Below the pieces are notes generated by a model. The model searched no databases, was not told the DNA's origin, and saw only the letters and a list, made by a program, of their open reading frames with translations. Made by a program: the position numbers and the translations under genes. A stretch of 64,000 bases of DNA from Marinobacterium marinum (lineage in GTDB: Bacteria > Pseudomonadota > Gammaproteobacteria > Pseudomonadales > Balneatricaceae), in the NCBI RefSeq assembly GCF_013868415.1, contig NZ_JACEMT010000046.1, positions 124,001 to 188,000 of the forward strand, read 5' to 3'. Shown one piece after another: positions 1 through 9,999 of the stretch (position 1 is its first letter; each line of letters opens with the position of its first letter).

Positions 1-504
1 GACGGCAAGCGTTACCTGACGCTGAGTTTCGGTTTCGGCGACCGTCCCCTGCAGCAGCCGCTGATGGGCTTCTTCGGCTTTACCGACACCGTGGACACTC
101 AGGCCGATACCGAGCGCTTCATGGAGGTCGTGAGCGACTACGCCGAGGCGATGCCGGAAGATAATGCCAAGCGTTACCAGAAGGAAGTCGCCGAGTTCTG
201 CATGGAGCAGTCCAAGGAAGGCGCCGCCGTCAACTATCGCGAGCTGGCCGGCAACGTGGACTCCGTGGCCGAGGTCTCACTCGACGACTTCATCGCCGAG
301 CGTGCGCCCGAGCTGAAGGAGGAGTTCATCCCTGATCGCAGCAGCCTGAAAAAGTACATTCGCTACACCGGGCGCACCAAAGAGGTTTCCATCAGTTTCA
401 GCAACGAGTCGCTGGGCAAGTCGATCACCTTTGACCCGGCCACCGAAACGCTGACACTGAAAGACCTGCCCTCAGCATTGATCAAGCAGCTCAAAGGGGA
501 ATAA
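1..504 (+). CDS. yejK: Nucleoid-associated protein YejK/NdpA, C-terminal part (5' truncated by window edge)
   Basis: The frame is open from base 1 and gives 167 residues before TAA, about half of a family that is usually near 335-345 residues, so the N-terminus lies outside the window. The visible part carries the typical YejK tail: LTLSFGFGDRP, a GFFGF turn, an acidic helical stretch and a closing segment with FIPDRSSLKKY and KSITFDP. Family knowledge: NdpA/YejK proteins bind DNA in the nucleoid and are implicated in chromosome organisation; the mechanism is poorly known. It is followed 47 bp later by rsuA on the same strand. Family assignment is firm, function only as known for the family. 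Confidence 0.85.
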   Translation, partial: DGKRYLTLSFGFGDRPLQQPLMGFFGFTDTVDTQADTERFMEVVSDYAEAMPEDNAKRYQKEVAEFCMEQSKEGAAVNYRELAGNVDSVAEVSLDDFIAERAPELKEEFIPDRSSLKKYIRYTGRTKEVSISFSNESLGKSITFDPATETLTLKDLPSALIKQLKGE

Positions 505-551
505 GCCCCGCTGCCGCCTGCCCTTCACGAGATATTCAAAACGAGACCTGC

Positions 552-1247
552 GTGCGCCTGGATCGCTTTATCTGTAAACATACCGAGCACGGCCACAAAC
601 GCTCGCGCCACCTGATCGCGGGTGGCCGGGTTGAAGTGGATAATCGTGTTGTCACCGACCCTCTTTGCCCGGTCACCCCTTTCAGTACCGTGCGGCTGGA
701 CGATCAACTCCTGCAGCAGCAGCGCGCATACTATCTGATGCTGAATAAACCGTCAGGCTATCTCAGCGCCACCCGCGACCCGCAACATGCGACCGTGCTG
801 GAACTGCTACCGAAGCATCTGCGCACGGAACTGCATCTGGCCGGGCGCCTGGATCGCGCCACCACGGGACTGCTGCTGCTGACCAACGATGGTCATTGGT
901 CACGCCGAATAACCGCGCCAGAACACCGGATTCCCAAAACCTATCGGGTCACCACAGCCGAACGAATACACTCGGATGCAGAAGAACGCTTCACCCAGGG
1001 AATTTGGCTGGCCCGCGAACAGGTCATGACCTCGGCCGCACAACTGGAACGCCTGACCGACAACCAGTGCCGTCTGACTATTTACGAAGGCCGTCACCAT
1101 CAGGTCAAGCGGATGTTTGCAGCCATCAGCAACGAGGTCATCGCGCTGCACCGTGAAAGCATGGGTGACATCCAACTTGACCCGCAACTGCCGCCCGGTG
1201 AATACCGTTCTCTAACGGCGGTCGAACAGCAGTCGATAGCGGTGTAG
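552..1247 (+). CDS. rsuA: 16S rRNA pseudouridine synthase RsuA
   Basis: The 231-residue protein has an N-terminal S4 RNA-binding domain (about residues 1-47) and a pseudouridine synthase domain. The catalytic aspartate is D101 in GRLDRATTGLLLLTNDG, with a second conserved block EGRHHQVKRMFAA near residue 178. RsuA converts U516 (E. coli numbering) of 16S rRNA to pseudouridine during small-subunit assembly in the cytoplasm. Length matches E. coli RsuA. The start is GTG, placed where the S4 motif RLDRFI begins, as in homologues; the upstream GAG is only a weak ribosome-binding site. The closest alternative would be the paralogues RluB/RluE/RluF, but the short N-terminus and compact size favour RsuA. 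Confidence 0.85.
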   Translation: MRLDRFICKHTEHGHKRSRHLIAGGRVEVDNRVVTDPLCPVTPFSTVRLDDQLLQQQRAYYLMLNKPSGYLSATRDPQHATVLELLPKHLRTELHLAGRLDRATTGLLLLTNDGHWSRRITAPEHRIPKTYRVTTAERIHSDAEERFTQGIWLAREQVMTSAAQLERLTDNQCRLTIYEGRHHQVKRMFAAISNEVIALHRESMGDIQLDPQLPPGEYRSLTAVEQQSIAV

Positions 1248-1358
1248 CCCCCTGATCAAACCCTGTGACGGATCAATACACGGCCAAATGGACTGGACTC
1301 AGCCCCGGTGCTCACTTAGTCTGAACAGAACCGGATATAACGGACGCCTATCACGACC

Positions 1359-2195
1359 ATGCCACACTCCGCTTCTGCACACCCTGCTCCAGCCCATGCC
1401 GCACAACCATCTGTCGAGCCTGTCATTCAGCACCCGCCGCGCAAGAGTCTGAACCTGCTCAGTTTCAATATTCAGGTTGGCATCAGAACACAGGCATATC
1501 GACATTACCTGACCCGCAGTTGGCAACACCTGTTACCCCATCGGCACCGTAACCGGACACTGGACCAAATTGGTCGCCTGTTACGTCAGTATGACCTGGT
1601 GGCACTGCAGGAGGTCGATGGCGGCAGCCTGCGCAGCGGCTTTGTGAACCAGGTCGAATATCTGGCCGGAGCGGGCCACTTCCCCTACTGGTACCAACAG
1701 CTCAACCGCAACCTGGGCAAGCTGGCTCAACACAGTAACGGAGTACTGAGCCGCCTGGAGCCCAGCCTGGTTGAAGACCATCCACTCCCCGGCCTGATCC
1801 CCGGCCGGGGCGCCATTCTGATTCGTCTGGGACAGGGGAAGGACGCGCTGTTGATCATCGTGCTCCATCTGGCGCTGGGGGCACGCACTCAGGACCGACA
1901 GCTGCGTTTTATCCGCGAACTGATCGAAGACCACCCTCATGTGGTATTGATGGGCGATATGAACAACCCGCTGGAACACCTGCTCCAGCGACCGGCACTA
2001 CGCGGACTGGATCTTATTTCGGCCGAGGAAACGCTGCACACTTACCCGAGCTGGCAGCCGAAACATGCACTGGACCACATCCTGATCTCACCCAAACTGG
2101 AACTGCGCGGCGCCAAGGTACTGGATTTTTCGATTTCGGATCATCGCCCAATCGCCATGGAGATCGGTCTGCCACCCAACCTGCAGTACCTATAG
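1359..2195 (+). CDS. Endonuclease/exonuclease/phosphatase-fold hydrolase
   Basis: The 278-residue protein shows the metal-dependent EEP (DNase I-like) fold signatures in order: LNLLSFNIQVG (about residue 30), ALQEVDGG, the GDMNNP aspartate-asparagine pair (about residue 197), ALDHILIS and the terminal SDHRP. These residues supply the Mg2+ site and catalytic histidines of the family. The substrate cannot be told from sequence; the family includes nucleases, sphingomyelinases and inositol phosphatases. No signal peptide is obvious; the first 25 residues are Ala/Pro/His-rich and may not be part of the fold, so a later start is possible. It converges with the ABC ATPase gene, with only 27 bp between the stops. 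Confidence 0.75.
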   Translation: MPHSASAHPAPAHAAQPSVEPVIQHPPRKSLNLLSFNIQVGIRTQAYRHYLTRSWQHLLPHRHRNRTLDQIGRLLRQYDLVALQEVDGGSLRSGFVNQVEYLAGAGHFPYWYQQLNRNLGKLAQHSNGVLSRLEPSLVEDHPLPGLIPGRGAILIRLGQGKDALLIIVLHLALGARTQDRQLRFIRELIEDHPHVVLMGDMNNPLEHLLQRPALRGLDLISAEETLHTYPSWQPKHALDHILISPKLELRGAKVLDFSISDHRPIAMEIGLPPNLQYL

Positions 2196-2222
2196 GCACA
2201 GAGCCCCTGCTGCGACCGGTAT

Positions 2223-3281
2223 TCAGTCAGCCGCGGAGGGGGCAGCAAACAGAATCGGGCGATGCGCCGTCACATGCACCTGCAGTTGTTCACCCTCGGC
2301 ATAGCGATGCATGCCCTGCTCAAGCACTTCAATTTCACGCCCCGAGTGCAAACGCACACGGTACAGGACCTGACTGCCCTGAAACTCCGAACTGATGACC
2401 TGTCCGACAATGCCGCCTTCCTGCCCCAGATACAGGTCACCCGGACGCAAAAACAACTGCACGTCCTGACCACAGCCGACGCCCAAAGGCTCGGCAAACT
2501 CAAGCACACCCAGCTCGGTTTCCACTGCCAGATCCTGGTTGATACGCCCTTTGAACAGCTCTCCCTTGCCCACAAACGCTGCAACTTCCGGCGTTGCCGG
2601 GCGATAGTACAGATTTTCCGGCGTATCCCACTGCTGTACCTTACCCGCTGACAGAATTCCGATTTTATCGCTGATGGTAAACGCCTCCTGCTGATCATGT
2701 GTCACCATGATCGCAGCGATGCCTCGTCGCTTGAGAATATCGCGCACCTCCTGTGACAACTGGCGTCTCAGATCGGTATCCAGGTTGGAAAAGGGTTCAT
2801 CCATCAACAGCAGGCGCGGGTCCGGCGCCAAAGCACGGGCCAGGGCTACACGCTGCTGCTGGCCGCCTGACAGTTCGTGAGGATAACGGGCACTCAAGTC
2901 CGGCAGCTCAACAAGGTCCAACACGTCCTGTACCCGACGGCGCTTTTCGGCGCGCCCGAGACCACTCAACCCGAAGGCGATGTTATCGGCAATACTGAGG
3001 TGGGGAAAAAGCGCGTAATCCTGGAACACCATTCCCATGCCGCGCTTTTCCGGCGGTACCACCTGATCAGGACTGCTGATCACCTGCTCTCCCAGGCAGA
3101 CTCGCCCCGCCCGAGGCGTAATAAAACCGGCAATCGCTCTCAGTACCGTGGTCTTGCCACAGCCACTGGGGCCCAGCAGGCACGCGATTTCACCCTGCTC
3201 CATGGACAGTGCGACATCCTCCAGCACCGTCTGTGACTGGTACGCACATTTGAGACCTTCAATACTGAGCAACGCGGCCAT
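2223..3281 (-). CDS. fbpC: FbpC-like ABC transporter ATP-binding protein (ferric/CUT1-type)
   Basis: The 352-residue protein has Walker A GPSGCGKT (residues 37-44), a Q-loop FQDYALF, the signature [14 protein letters not shown] and Walker [13 protein letters not shown], followed by a C-terminal TOBE-like domain. This is the architecture of FbpC/PotA/MalK-type import ATPases; FbpC energises Fe3+ uptake with FbpA and FbpB, neither of which is adjacent here. The ATG at 3281 was chosen because [14 protein letters not shown] starts like FbpC and a GAGGA precedes it; the frame stays open upstream to 3416 but would overlap ampD. A Fur-box-like sequence at 3318-3336 supports an iron role. Substrate assignment is inference from similarity and the operator. 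Confidence 0.75.
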   Translation of the reverse strand: MAALLSIEGLKCAYQSQTVLEDVALSMEQGEIACLLGPSGCGKTTVLRAIAGFITPRAGRVCLGEQVISSPDQVVPPEKRGMGMVFQDYALFPHLSIADNIAFGLSGLGRAEKRRRVQDVLDLVELPDLSARYPHELSGGQQQRVALARALAPDPRLLLMDEPFSNLDTDLRRQLSQEVRDILKRRGIAAIMVTHDQQEAFTISDKIGILSAGKVQQWDTPENLYYRPATPEVAAFVGKGELFKGRINQDLAVETELGVLEFAEPLGVGCGQDVQLFLRPGDLYLGQEGGIVGQVISSEFQGSQVLYRVRLHSGREIEVLEQGMHRYAEGEQLQVHVTAHRPILFAAPSAAD

Positions 3282-3317
3282 GCTGTCCTCGGAAGAAAGA
3301 ATTGCGGGGGCCATATA

Positions 3318-3336
3318 ATAATTGAAAACGATTCTC
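3318..3336 (-). promoter_or_regulatory. Putative Fur box upstream of the fbpC-like gene
   Basis: Read on the minus strand the 19 bp are GAGAATCGTTTTCAATTAT, matching 12 of 19 positions of the canonical Fur box and closely resembling the GAGAATnATTnTCA variant seen in gammaproteobacteria. It lies 37 bp upstream of the fbpC start and just beyond the ampD stop, inside an AT-rich stretch with TATTATATG that could serve as a -10. Iron-dependent repression of this ATPase is the natural inference. Confidence 0.5.
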
Positions 3337-3339
3337 AGA

Positions 3340-3894
3340 TCACCCGAGAGATCGTTGGTAACGCTTCCAATCGAATGCAGGCCCCGGATCAGTCTTGCGC
3401 CCCGGTGCGATATCACTGTGGCCGGTTATCCGCTCCGTCTTCAAATCAGGGTAGGATTTCAGCAAAGCACGCGTCACCGCCGCCAATGTCTGATACTGCA
3501 TATCCGTGTAAGGAAGCTCATCCGTGCCTTCCAGCTCAACCCCGATGGAAAAATCGTTGCAGGCCTCACGCTCCTGAAAACAGGAGCGCCCAGCGTGCCA
3601 GGCCCTGCGATCGAAGGGTACGAACTGCGTCATGCTCCCGTCTCGAGCGATCAGTACATGAGCCGATACTTCCAACCCCTGAATTTCGGCAAAGTAGGGA
3701 TGCGCGTCCGGGTTCAGTCGATTGGTAAACAGCTCGGCAATATGACCTCCGCCAAACCGGCCCGGCGGCAAGCTGATATTGTGAATCACCAGCAGCGACA
3801 CTTCACCGTCAGGGCGCTCGTTACAGTTGGGGGACGGGATGAACTCGGCAGCCGTTAAACGGTGTTCGATAATATCAAGATCGATAGACTTCAA
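3340..3894 (-). CDS. ampD: 1,6-anhydro-N-acetylmuramyl-L-alanine amidase AmpD
   Basis: AmpD is a cytoplasmic zinc amidase that cleaves the stem peptide from anhydro-muropeptides during peptidoglycan recycling; its loss induces AmpC beta-lactamase in many species. The 184-residue protein has the expected zinc ligands H38 (VIHN), H159 and D169 (ITGHSDIAPGRKTDPGPAFDW region), the catalytic E120 (SIGVELEG) and K167. Length matches the family. It is divergent from nadC with an 86-bp shared intergenic region, an arrangement also found in Pseudomonas. The fbpC-like gene follows on the same strand but appears to have its own promoter. Confidence 0.93.
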   Translation of the reverse strand: MKSIDLDIIEHRLTAAEFIPSPNCNERPDGEVSLLVIHNISLPPGRFGGGHIAELFTNRLNPDAHPYFAEIQGLEVSAHVLIARDGSMTQFVPFDRRAWHAGRSCFQEREACNDFSIGVELEGTDELPYTDMQYQTLAAVTRALLKSYPDLKTERITGHSDIAPGRKTDPGPAFDWKRYQRSLG

Positions 3895-3980
3895 GGGGGT
3901 ACTCCGACGGCATACTCAGGCTGTCATATTTCCGTTAAGATAGGCACTCCATAGTACATGATAGGGACAGACCCGCCACC

Positions 3981-4838
3981 ATGCTGACGCTGACCGAACT
4001 CAAACCGATCATTGAAGAGAACGTGCGCACCGCTCTCAAAGAGGATGTGGGCAACGGTGATATCACTGCCGAACTGATCCCGGCCGGCGATCAAAAACAG
4101 GCACGGGTCATCTCCCGCCAAACCGCAGTTATCTGCGGGCGAGCCTGGGTAGATGAAGTCTTCCGCCAGGTTGACCCCGAAGTTCAGCTCGAATGGCTGG
4201 TCGAAGACGGAGACCTGGTCGAACGCGACCAGGTACTGTTTCGGCTGCACGGGTCGGCCCGCTCCCTGCTGACCGGCGAACGTGCCGCCCTGAACTTTCT
4301 GCAAACTCTATCCGGCACTGCAACCGTCAGTCACGAATATGCACAGCGTGTCGCGGATACCCCGGTGACCCTGCTGGATACGCGGAAAACCATTCCCGGC
4401 CTGCGTATGGGCCAAAAATACGCGGTCAGCTGCGGCGGCTGCTCCAACCACCGAATCGGGCTCTATGACGCCTTCCTGATCAAGGAAAACCACATTATGG
4501 CCTGTGGTGGTATTGAGCAGGCTATTGCAACCGCCCGCCGTAACCACCCCGGCAAGCCGGTCGAAATCGAAGTCGAGACCGAAGCGCAACTGGAGCGGGC
4601 TCTGGTTGCCGGTGCCGATATCGTCATGCTAGACAACTTCAGCCCCGAGCGCATGGTCGCCGCTGTAGCTCAGACGGCCGGCCGTGCCAAACTGGAAGCC
4701 TCCGGTAACATTACCGATGCAACACTGCTCGACTATGCCAATACCGGTGTCGACTATATTTCCATCGGCGCACTGACCAAACACTGCCGCGCCGTTGATC
4801 TGTCAATGCGGATTATTGAAGACTCAAGCACCCACTAA
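3981..4838 (+). CDS. nadC: Nicotinate-nucleotide pyrophosphorylase (carboxylating) NadC
   Basis: NadC (quinolinate phosphoribosyltransferase) makes nicotinate mononucleotide from quinolinate and PRPP in de novo NAD synthesis. The 285-residue protein contains the diagnostic blocks [28 protein letters not shown] with the quinolinate-binding arginines, the [21 protein letters not shown] region and [10 protein letters not shown], and ends ISIGALTKH. Length matches the family. The ATG at 3981 follows AGGGAC about 13 bp upstream, a loose spacing; no better in-frame start was seen. A bidirectional hairpin terminator at 4840-4876 ends the transcript. Confidence 0.95.
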   Translation: MLTLTELKPIIEENVRTALKEDVGNGDITAELIPAGDQKQARVISRQTAVICGRAWVDEVFRQVDPEVQLEWLVEDGDLVERDQVLFRLHGSARSLLTGERAALNFLQTLSGTATVSHEYAQRVADTPVTLLDTRKTIPGLRMGQKYAVSCGGCSNHRIGLYDAFLIKENHIMACGGIEQAIATARRNHPGKPVEIEVETEAQLERALVAGADIVMLDNFSPERMVAAVAQTAGRAKLEASGNITDATLLDYANTGVDYISIGALTKHCRAVDLSMRIIEDSSTH

Positions 4839-4839
4839 C

Positions 4840-4876
4840 AAAAAACCGGCACCTCATCACGAGCGTGCCGGCTTTC
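4840..4876. terminator. Bidirectional intrinsic terminator between nadC and the Nudix gene
   Basis: The inverted repeat CCGGCAC (4846-4852) / GTGCCGG (4865-4871) is flanked by AAAAAA on the left and TTT on the right of the stem, so it can terminate both nadC (plus) and the converging Nudix operon (minus), where the run of T is stronger. Confidence 0.75.
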
Positions 4877-4889
4877 TGGATAACGGCTC

Positions 4890-5825
4890 TCACCACCAGG
4901 CCGATATGGCCGCGATACCTTGCGCCCCATACTGCCGGGCAGAGGCCAGATCAGCTTCTCCCAAGCCGCCCAACGCGTAGACAGGAAGCGTACACTCGGC
5001 CACCCGCTCGGCAAATGCCGCCCATCCCAACGCCGGTGTTTCCGGATGTGTAGATGTTGCCAGCACCGGGGACAAAGTGATGAAATCCACCCCTTTGGCC
5101 TGTGCCCATTCCATCTGTTCGAGCGAATGGCAGGACGCACTCAGCCAGCGCCCCTTGAACTCAGTGCGATCAGTCAGCGCCAGCAAACGAGCCGATGTCA
5201 GGTGAAGATGTTCGGCCTCCAGGCTGTTGGCCTGCTTCACCGACGTGTTGACTCCCAAGCGAACGTTTCTGGGTGTGCAGATCACCTGTAGCTGATGGTA
5301 CAGGTGGGCGTACTGCTCGTCGTTCAGGTTCTTGGCACGCAGCATGACCCAGTCGATTCCCTGTGCCAAAGCCGCCAGCAGACGCTCTTCGTATTCGCCA
5401 CAGGATGCGGTTGCGCCGGTTATCAGCAAACGTTCCGGCAATCGGGCAGCAGCCAGAATCGGCGTATTCGCCGCCGGAAAGGCATAGTCATCCAGCACGT
5501 CCGGCATAACCCAGCAAACCGGCTGCCCCTCGGCACCATGCGCTTCGCCTTTGAAGTCGTCTACCTCCCATACATCCAGCAAGACCGACTTGTCCGGGTA
5601 GTGATGAGGAATACGAATCAAGGGGCGTGCCGAGGTCACCTGGATACCCAGCTCCTCTTTCAGCTCCCGCGCCAAGGCATCAGCGACCGGCTCACCGGCC
5701 TCTACCTTGCCGCCCGGAAACTCCCAGAGGCCGCCCTGATGCTTGTCATCAGGACGACGGGCAATAAGAATACGACCGGAGCGGTCACGTATGACGGCTG
5801 CGGCGACATGAATCAGCCTGGCCAT
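4890..5825 (-). CDS. Nudix hydrolase fused to a TenI/thiamine-phosphate-synthase-like domain
   Basis: Residues 1-130 form a MutT-type Nudix domain with a full Nudix box (GGKVEAGEPVADALARELKE then ELGI); MutT sanitises 8-oxo-dGTP by hydrolysis to the monophosphate. Residues 135-311 form a TIM-barrel similar to TenI/ThiE, with CHS, GVDFITLSPVLATSTHP and the terminal GGLGEADL. The ThiE phosphate-acceptor motifs are poorly kept, so real thiamine phosphate synthesis is unlikely. This fusion is common in Pseudomonas-like bacteria next to argJ and secA; the role of the second domain is unknown. The start lies 3 bp past the argJ stop, so the genes are cotranscribed. Confidence 0.85.
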   Translation of the reverse strand: MARLIHVAAAVIRDRSGRILIARRPDDKHQGGLWEFPGGKVEAGEPVADALARELKEELGIQVTSARPLIRIPHHYPDKSVLLDVWEVDDFKGEAHGAEGQPVCWVMPDVLDDYAFPAANTPILAAARLPERLLITGATASCGEYEERLLAALAQGIDWVMLRAKNLNDEQYAHLYHQLQVICTPRNVRLGVNTSVKQANSLEAEHLHLTSARLLALTDRTEFKGRWLSASCHSLEQMEWAQAKGVDFITLSPVLATSTHPETPALGWAAFAERVAECTLPVYALGGLGEADLASARQYGAQGIAAISAWW

Positions 5826-5828
5826 GAA

Positions 5829-7046
5829 TCAGCTGCGGTAGTCCGCATTGATGCTGACATAGTCATGTGACAGGTCCGTGGTCCACACGCGCTCGATGAC
5901 TTGACCACGATTCAGCACCACTCGAATCAGGACCTCTTCCCCATCCATGACGGCCTGTCCCGCCTCTTCGGTATAACTGGCAGCACGACCGCCGTTCTCG
6001 ACGATACAGACATCATTGAGATAGATCTGTAGCGCGTCCAGATCCAGATTGTCGATCCCGGCACGCCCAACGCAAGCCAGAATACGCCCCCAGTTGGGAT
6101 CGCTGGCAAACAGCGCCGTCTTGACCAGCGGCGAATGCGCGATGGTGTACGCCACATCCAGCGCTTCCTGGCTGGTGCCTGCTGACTCGACGCAAACCTC
6201 AACAAACTTGGTCGCACCTTCACCGTCACGCACAATCGCCTGTGCCAAGTTTAGCATGACGCGCTCCAGCGCCTCGGTAAACAGCGCCGCCAGTTCATAG
6301 TCGGAACCGTCGATGCAAACGCCGCTGGCACCGGTCGCTACCAGCATGCAAGAATCGTTGGTCGAGGTATCGCCATCAACCGTAATACGGTTGAAGGAAC
6401 GATCCGCCACGTTGCTCAACCATTGCTGCAGCAACGCTTGCGGCACTTCAGCATCGGTTGCCACATATCCCAGCATGGTTGCCATGTTGGGCATGATCAT
6501 GCCTGATCCCTTGGAAATTCCTGTCAAAGTAATGATTTTACCCTGATAAGAGATCTGTTCACTGGTGGCCTTGGGCCGGGTATCAGTCGTCATGATTCCC
6601 CAGGCTGCCGATTCCCAGTTATCCTCGGACAGATCAGTTTTGGCCGCACCCAGCACGTCGACAATCTTGCCAACCGGCAACGGCTCACCGATTACGCCGG
6701 TGGAGAACGGCAACACCGCTTCAACCGGCACTTCACAGCGTTCGGCCACGGCCTGGCAGCATGCCATGGCATCTACCATGCCCTGCTCGCCGGTACCGGC
6801 GTTGGCATTGCCGGTGTTGACCAGCAGGTAACGCGCCGGCGCCGCCGCCAGATGCTGTTTGCAGACCCGTACCGGCGCGGCGCAGAAGGCGTTCAGGGTG
6901 AACACACCCGCAACCGCGCTGCCTTCAGCCATTTCCATCAGCACCACATCGCGTCGGCCCGGTTTCTTGATCCCCGCCGATGCAATACCGAGACGAAACC
7001 CGTTTACCGGATGTAATTGAGGCAAAGTAGCCGGACCAACTGCCAT
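5829..7046 (-). CDS. argJ: Bifunctional glutamate N-acetyltransferase/amino-acid acetyltransferase ArgJ
   Basis: ArgJ recycles the acetyl group from N-acetylornithine to glutamate (and often also uses acetyl-CoA) in arginine synthesis. The 405-residue precursor carries the self-cleavage site with the nucleophilic threonine T190 in PNMATMLGY, preceded by KGSGMIMP, and the VNTGNANAGTG and DGDTSTNDS blocks. Autoproteolysis before T190 gives the alpha and beta chains. The ATG at 7046 was chosen because MAVGPATLPQLHPVNGFRLG is the usual N-terminus; the open frame further upstream runs into secA. It sits 31 bp after secA and 3 bp before the Nudix gene. Confidence 0.95.
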   Translation of the reverse strand: MAVGPATLPQLHPVNGFRLGIASAGIKKPGRRDVVLMEMAEGSAVAGVFTLNAFCAAPVRVCKQHLAAAPARYLLVNTGNANAGTGEQGMVDAMACCQAVAERCEVPVEAVLPFSTGVIGEPLPVGKIVDVLGAAKTDLSEDNWESAAWGIMTTDTRPKATSEQISYQGKIITLTGISKGSGMIMPNMATMLGYVATDAEVPQALLQQWLSNVADRSFNRITVDGDTSTNDSCMLVATGASGVCIDGSDYELAALFTEALERVMLNLAQAIVRDGEGATKFVEVCVESAGTSQEALDVAYTIAHSPLVKTALFASDPNWGRILACVGRAGIDNLDLDALQIYLNDVCIVENGGRAASYTEEAGQAVMDGEEVLIRVVLNRGQVIERVWTTDLSHDYVSINADYRS

Positions 7047-7077
7047 GATGCTGTTTTCCTTACTTGACTGACAATAA

Positions 7078-9825
7078 TTAACTGAGTTTACCGTGACACT
7101 GTTTGTATTTTTTGCCTGAACCACAGGGGCAGGGTTCGTTGCGGCCGACCTTCGGAGTTTCACGCTTGAAGGGTTCCGCGTTGTCCGCCTGCTCGTCAGC
7201 TTCGCCTTCACTGCTCGACTGCTCGCCCATGGCACTGCCCTGAGCATGCTCGTAGTTCATCTGCTGACGTTCGGCCTGAGCCCTGCGCTCTTCTTCCATA
7301 CGCTCAACCTCTTCCGGCTGACGTACCTGTACATGGCTCAGAATACGTACAATATCATGCTTGATGTGCTCCAGCAGATCCTGGAACAGGGCAAAAGCCT
7401 CACGCTTGTATTCCTGCTTGGGGTTTTTCTGCGCATAGCCACGCAAGTGAATACCCTGACGCAACAAATCCATGGTCTGCAGGTGTTCCTTCCACAGGGT
7501 GTCCAACACCTGCAGCATCACCTGCTTCTCGAACATCCGCAGCGTTTCCGCCCCGACCGCTTCTTCCTTGGCCTGGTAAGCGGTCACGATCTCGCCGCGA
7601 ATTCTGTCGCGCAGGCTTTCTTCGTGAAGGCTGTCATCCGTATCCAGCCATTCGCGGATCGGCAGTTTCAGTGCAAACTCGCTTTCCAGCGCTTTTTCCA
7701 GCCCGGCAACATCCCACATTTCTTCCAGGCTCTGTGGCGGAATATGCTCGCTGATCGTGTTGTCGATGACTTCATTCCGAATCGATTCAACCGCTTCGGA
7801 AATATCATTCGACGCCATCACTTCATTTCGCTGACCGTAAATGACGCTGCGCTGATCGTTGGCGACATCGTCATATTCAAGCAGCGATTTACGGATATCG
7901 AAGTTGCGTCCTTCCACTTTGCGCTGGGCCTTTTCGATGGCATTGGTAACCATCTTGTGCTCGATAGCCTCTCCCTTGTCCATACCCAGTGCCTGCATGA
8001 ACTGGCGCACGCGGTCGGATGCGAAAATGCGCATCAAATCATCTTCCAGAGACAGGAAGAAGCGGGACGAACCAGGGTCTCCCTGACGACCGGCACGACC
8101 ACGCAGCTGGTTGTCGATACGACGTGATTCGTGACGCTCGGTACCGATGATGTGCAGGCCGCCAGCTTCCAGCACCAGCTCGTGACGCTGACGCCACTCT
8201 TCGCGTGCCTGGTCGACTTCCGCATCGCTGACTTCGTCACCCAGCGCGGCGATTTCGGCCTCCAGTTTGCCGCCCAACATGATGTCAGTACCACGACCGG
8301 CCATGTTGGTTGCAATGGTTACGGCGCCGGGGCGGCCCGCCTCAGCAATGATATCAGCCTCACGCCCGTGGTTTTTGGCGTTCAGCGTATTGTGCGGGAT
8401 CTTCTCTTTGTCCAGCAACGCGGACAGCAGTTCCGACGATTCAACCGACGCAGTACCCACAAGGACCGGACGATTATGTTCACGGCAGTAGCGTATCTCT
8501 TTTACGATCGCCTGATACTTTTCTTCCATGGTCAGGAAGATGATGTCGTTGTAGTCCTTACGCTGAATCTGACGGTTGGTCGGAATAACGACCACGTCCA
8601 GACCGTAGATTTGGCGCAGCTCGTACGCTTCGGTGTCCGCAGTACCGGTCATGCCGGACAGTTTTTCATACAGACGGAAGTAGTTCTGGAACGTAGTTGA
8701 AGCCAGTGTCTGGCTTTCCATCTGAATCTGTACACCTTCCTTGGCTTCCACCGCCTGGTGCAGACCCTCTGACCAGCGACGTCCCGGCATGATACGACCG
8801 GTGTGCTCGTCGACGATGACAATCTGACCGTTCTGGATGATGTAATCCTTGTCACGCTGGAACAGGTAGTGCGCACGCAGTCCCGCCAACACATGGTGCA
8901 ACAGATTCAGGTTCTGTGGCGCATAGAGGCTTTCGCCTTCCTGCAGCATGCCATGTTCGATCAACAGATCTTCAACCAGCTGGTGACCGGCTTCGGTGAG
9001 CTCAACAGTGCGGTTTTTCTCGTCAACAACAAAGTGCTCATCAATCACCTGAGAAGCATCCTTGGGATCGATTTCGCCGTGGAACTGCTGCAAGCGCGGA
9101 ATCAGCTGGTTGATCTGATGGTAAGTCGCAGAGCTGTCTTCGGCAGGCCCCGAGATAATCAGCGGCGTACGCGCCTCATCAATCAGGATGGAGTCCACCT
9201 CGTCGACTACCGCAAAGTGGAAATCGCGCTGCACCTTGTCATCGATACTGAAGGCCATGTTGTCGCGCAGGTAGTCAAAGCCAAATTCGTTGTTGGTGCC
9301 GTAGGTAATATCAGCGGCATAGGCGGCACGCTTGGACATGGAGTCCTGTCCGGAGAAGACCACCCCGATACTCAAGCCAAGAGATTCATACAACGGCCGC
9401 ATCCACTCAGCATCACGCTGAGCCAGATAGTCGTTCACAGTCACAACATGCACGCCCTTGCCCGGCAACGCATTCAGGTATACAGCCAGCGTCGCCACCA
9501 GTGTTTTACCCTCACCGGTTTTCATCTCGGACACTTTGCCATCATGCAACACCATCCCGCCGATCAGCTGGACATCAAAGTGACGCATGCCCATGACACG
9601 CTTGGAGGCCTCGCGAACGGTTGCAAAGGCTTCAGGCAACAGTTTCTCCAGCGCTTCACCCTGCTCAAGTCGCGCACGGAAAGCTGCTGTCCGCCCCTTG
9701 AGTTCCGCATCGGAAAGAGCCTCGACATCCGCTTCCAGCCCGTTGATCTGCTTGACGACCTTGCCCAGTCGCTTCAGCTCACGATCGTTTTTACTTCCCA
9801 GTATCTTCTTGAACAGTGACAGCAT
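7078..9825 (-). CDS. secA: Preprotein translocase ATPase SecA
   Basis: SecA is the motor that pushes unfolded preproteins through SecYEG at the inner membrane. The 915-residue protein starts [20 protein letters not shown] and has Walker A MKTGEGKT with K107, the DEAD-type box [16 protein letters not shown], the NMAGRGTDI motif VI region and a C-terminal zinc/SecB-binding tail [16 protein letters not shown] 9825 is the conserved start; an upstream in-frame start at 9891 has no family support. Unlike E. coli there is no secM-like gene between lpxC and secA: the 210-bp gap holds the lpxC terminator and a perfect 9-bp inverted repeat over a TTGACA. Confidence 0.97.
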   Translation of the reverse strand: MLSLFKKILGSKNDRELKRLGKVVKQINGLEADVEALSDAELKGRTAAFRARLEQGEALEKLLPEAFATVREASKRVMGMRHFDVQLIGGMVLHDGKVSEMKTGEGKTLVATLAVYLNALPGKGVHVVTVNDYLAQRDAEWMRPLYESLGLSIGVVFSGQDSMSKRAAYAADITYGTNNEFGFDYLRDNMAFSIDDKVQRDFHFAVVDEVDSILIDEARTPLIISGPAEDSSATYHQINQLIPRLQQFHGEIDPKDASQVIDEHFVVDEKNRTVELTEAGHQLVEDLLIEHGMLQEGESLYAPQNLNLLHHVLAGLRAHYLFQRDKDYIIQNGQIVIVDEHTGRIMPGRRWSEGLHQAVEAKEGVQIQMESQTLASTTFQNYFRLYEKLSGMTGTADTEAYELRQIYGLDVVVIPTNRQIQRKDYNDIIFLTMEEKYQAIVKEIRYCREHNRPVLVGTASVESSELLSALLDKEKIPHNTLNAKNHGREADIIAEAGRPGAVTIATNMAGRGTDIMLGGKLEAEIAALGDEVSDAEVDQAREEWRQRHELVLEAGGLHIIGTERHESRRIDNQLRGRAGRQGDPGSSRFFLSLEDDLMRIFASDRVRQFMQALGMDKGEAIEHKMVTNAIEKAQRKVEGRNFDIRKSLLEYDDVANDQRSVIYGQRNEVMASNDISEAVESIRNEVIDNTISEHIPPQSLEEMWDVAGLEKALESEFALKLPIREWLDTDDSLHEESLRDRIRGEIVTAYQAKEEAVGAETLRMFEKQVMLQVLDTLWKEHLQTMDLLRQGIHLRGYAQKNPKQEYKREAFALFQDLLEHIKHDIVRILSHVQVRQPEEVERMEEERRAQAERQQMNYEHAQGSAMGEQSSSEGEADEQADNAEPFKRETPKVGRNEPCPCGSGKKYKQCHGKLS

Positions 9826-9903
9826 AATTCGACTTTTAACCGGTTGAATGCAAAGGTCTGCCCCCACAGGCGGTGCAGTTCCCTTTGGCAAAAAAATGGA
9901 TAC

Positions 9904-9940
9904 GACATTCTACCTGTATTGGGGCAGATAATAGAATGTC
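9904..9940 (-). promoter_or_regulatory. Inverted repeat over a candidate secA promoter
   Basis: Two perfect 9-bp arms, GACATTCTA (9904-9912) and TAGAATGTC (9932-9940), are separated by 19 bp, 79 bp upstream of secA. On the minus strand a consensus -35 TTGACA (9937-9942) overlaps the upstream arm; the best -10 is poor (TACAGG, 18-bp spacing). It could be an operator, a leader-RNA hairpin or chance; a SecM-type regulatory peptide is not evident. Confidence 0.35.
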
Positions 9941-9999
9941 AACGGCGCGGATTTTTGATCTGCTTCAGACTTCCCGACAAGCTGCCGCCCTGAAACGTG

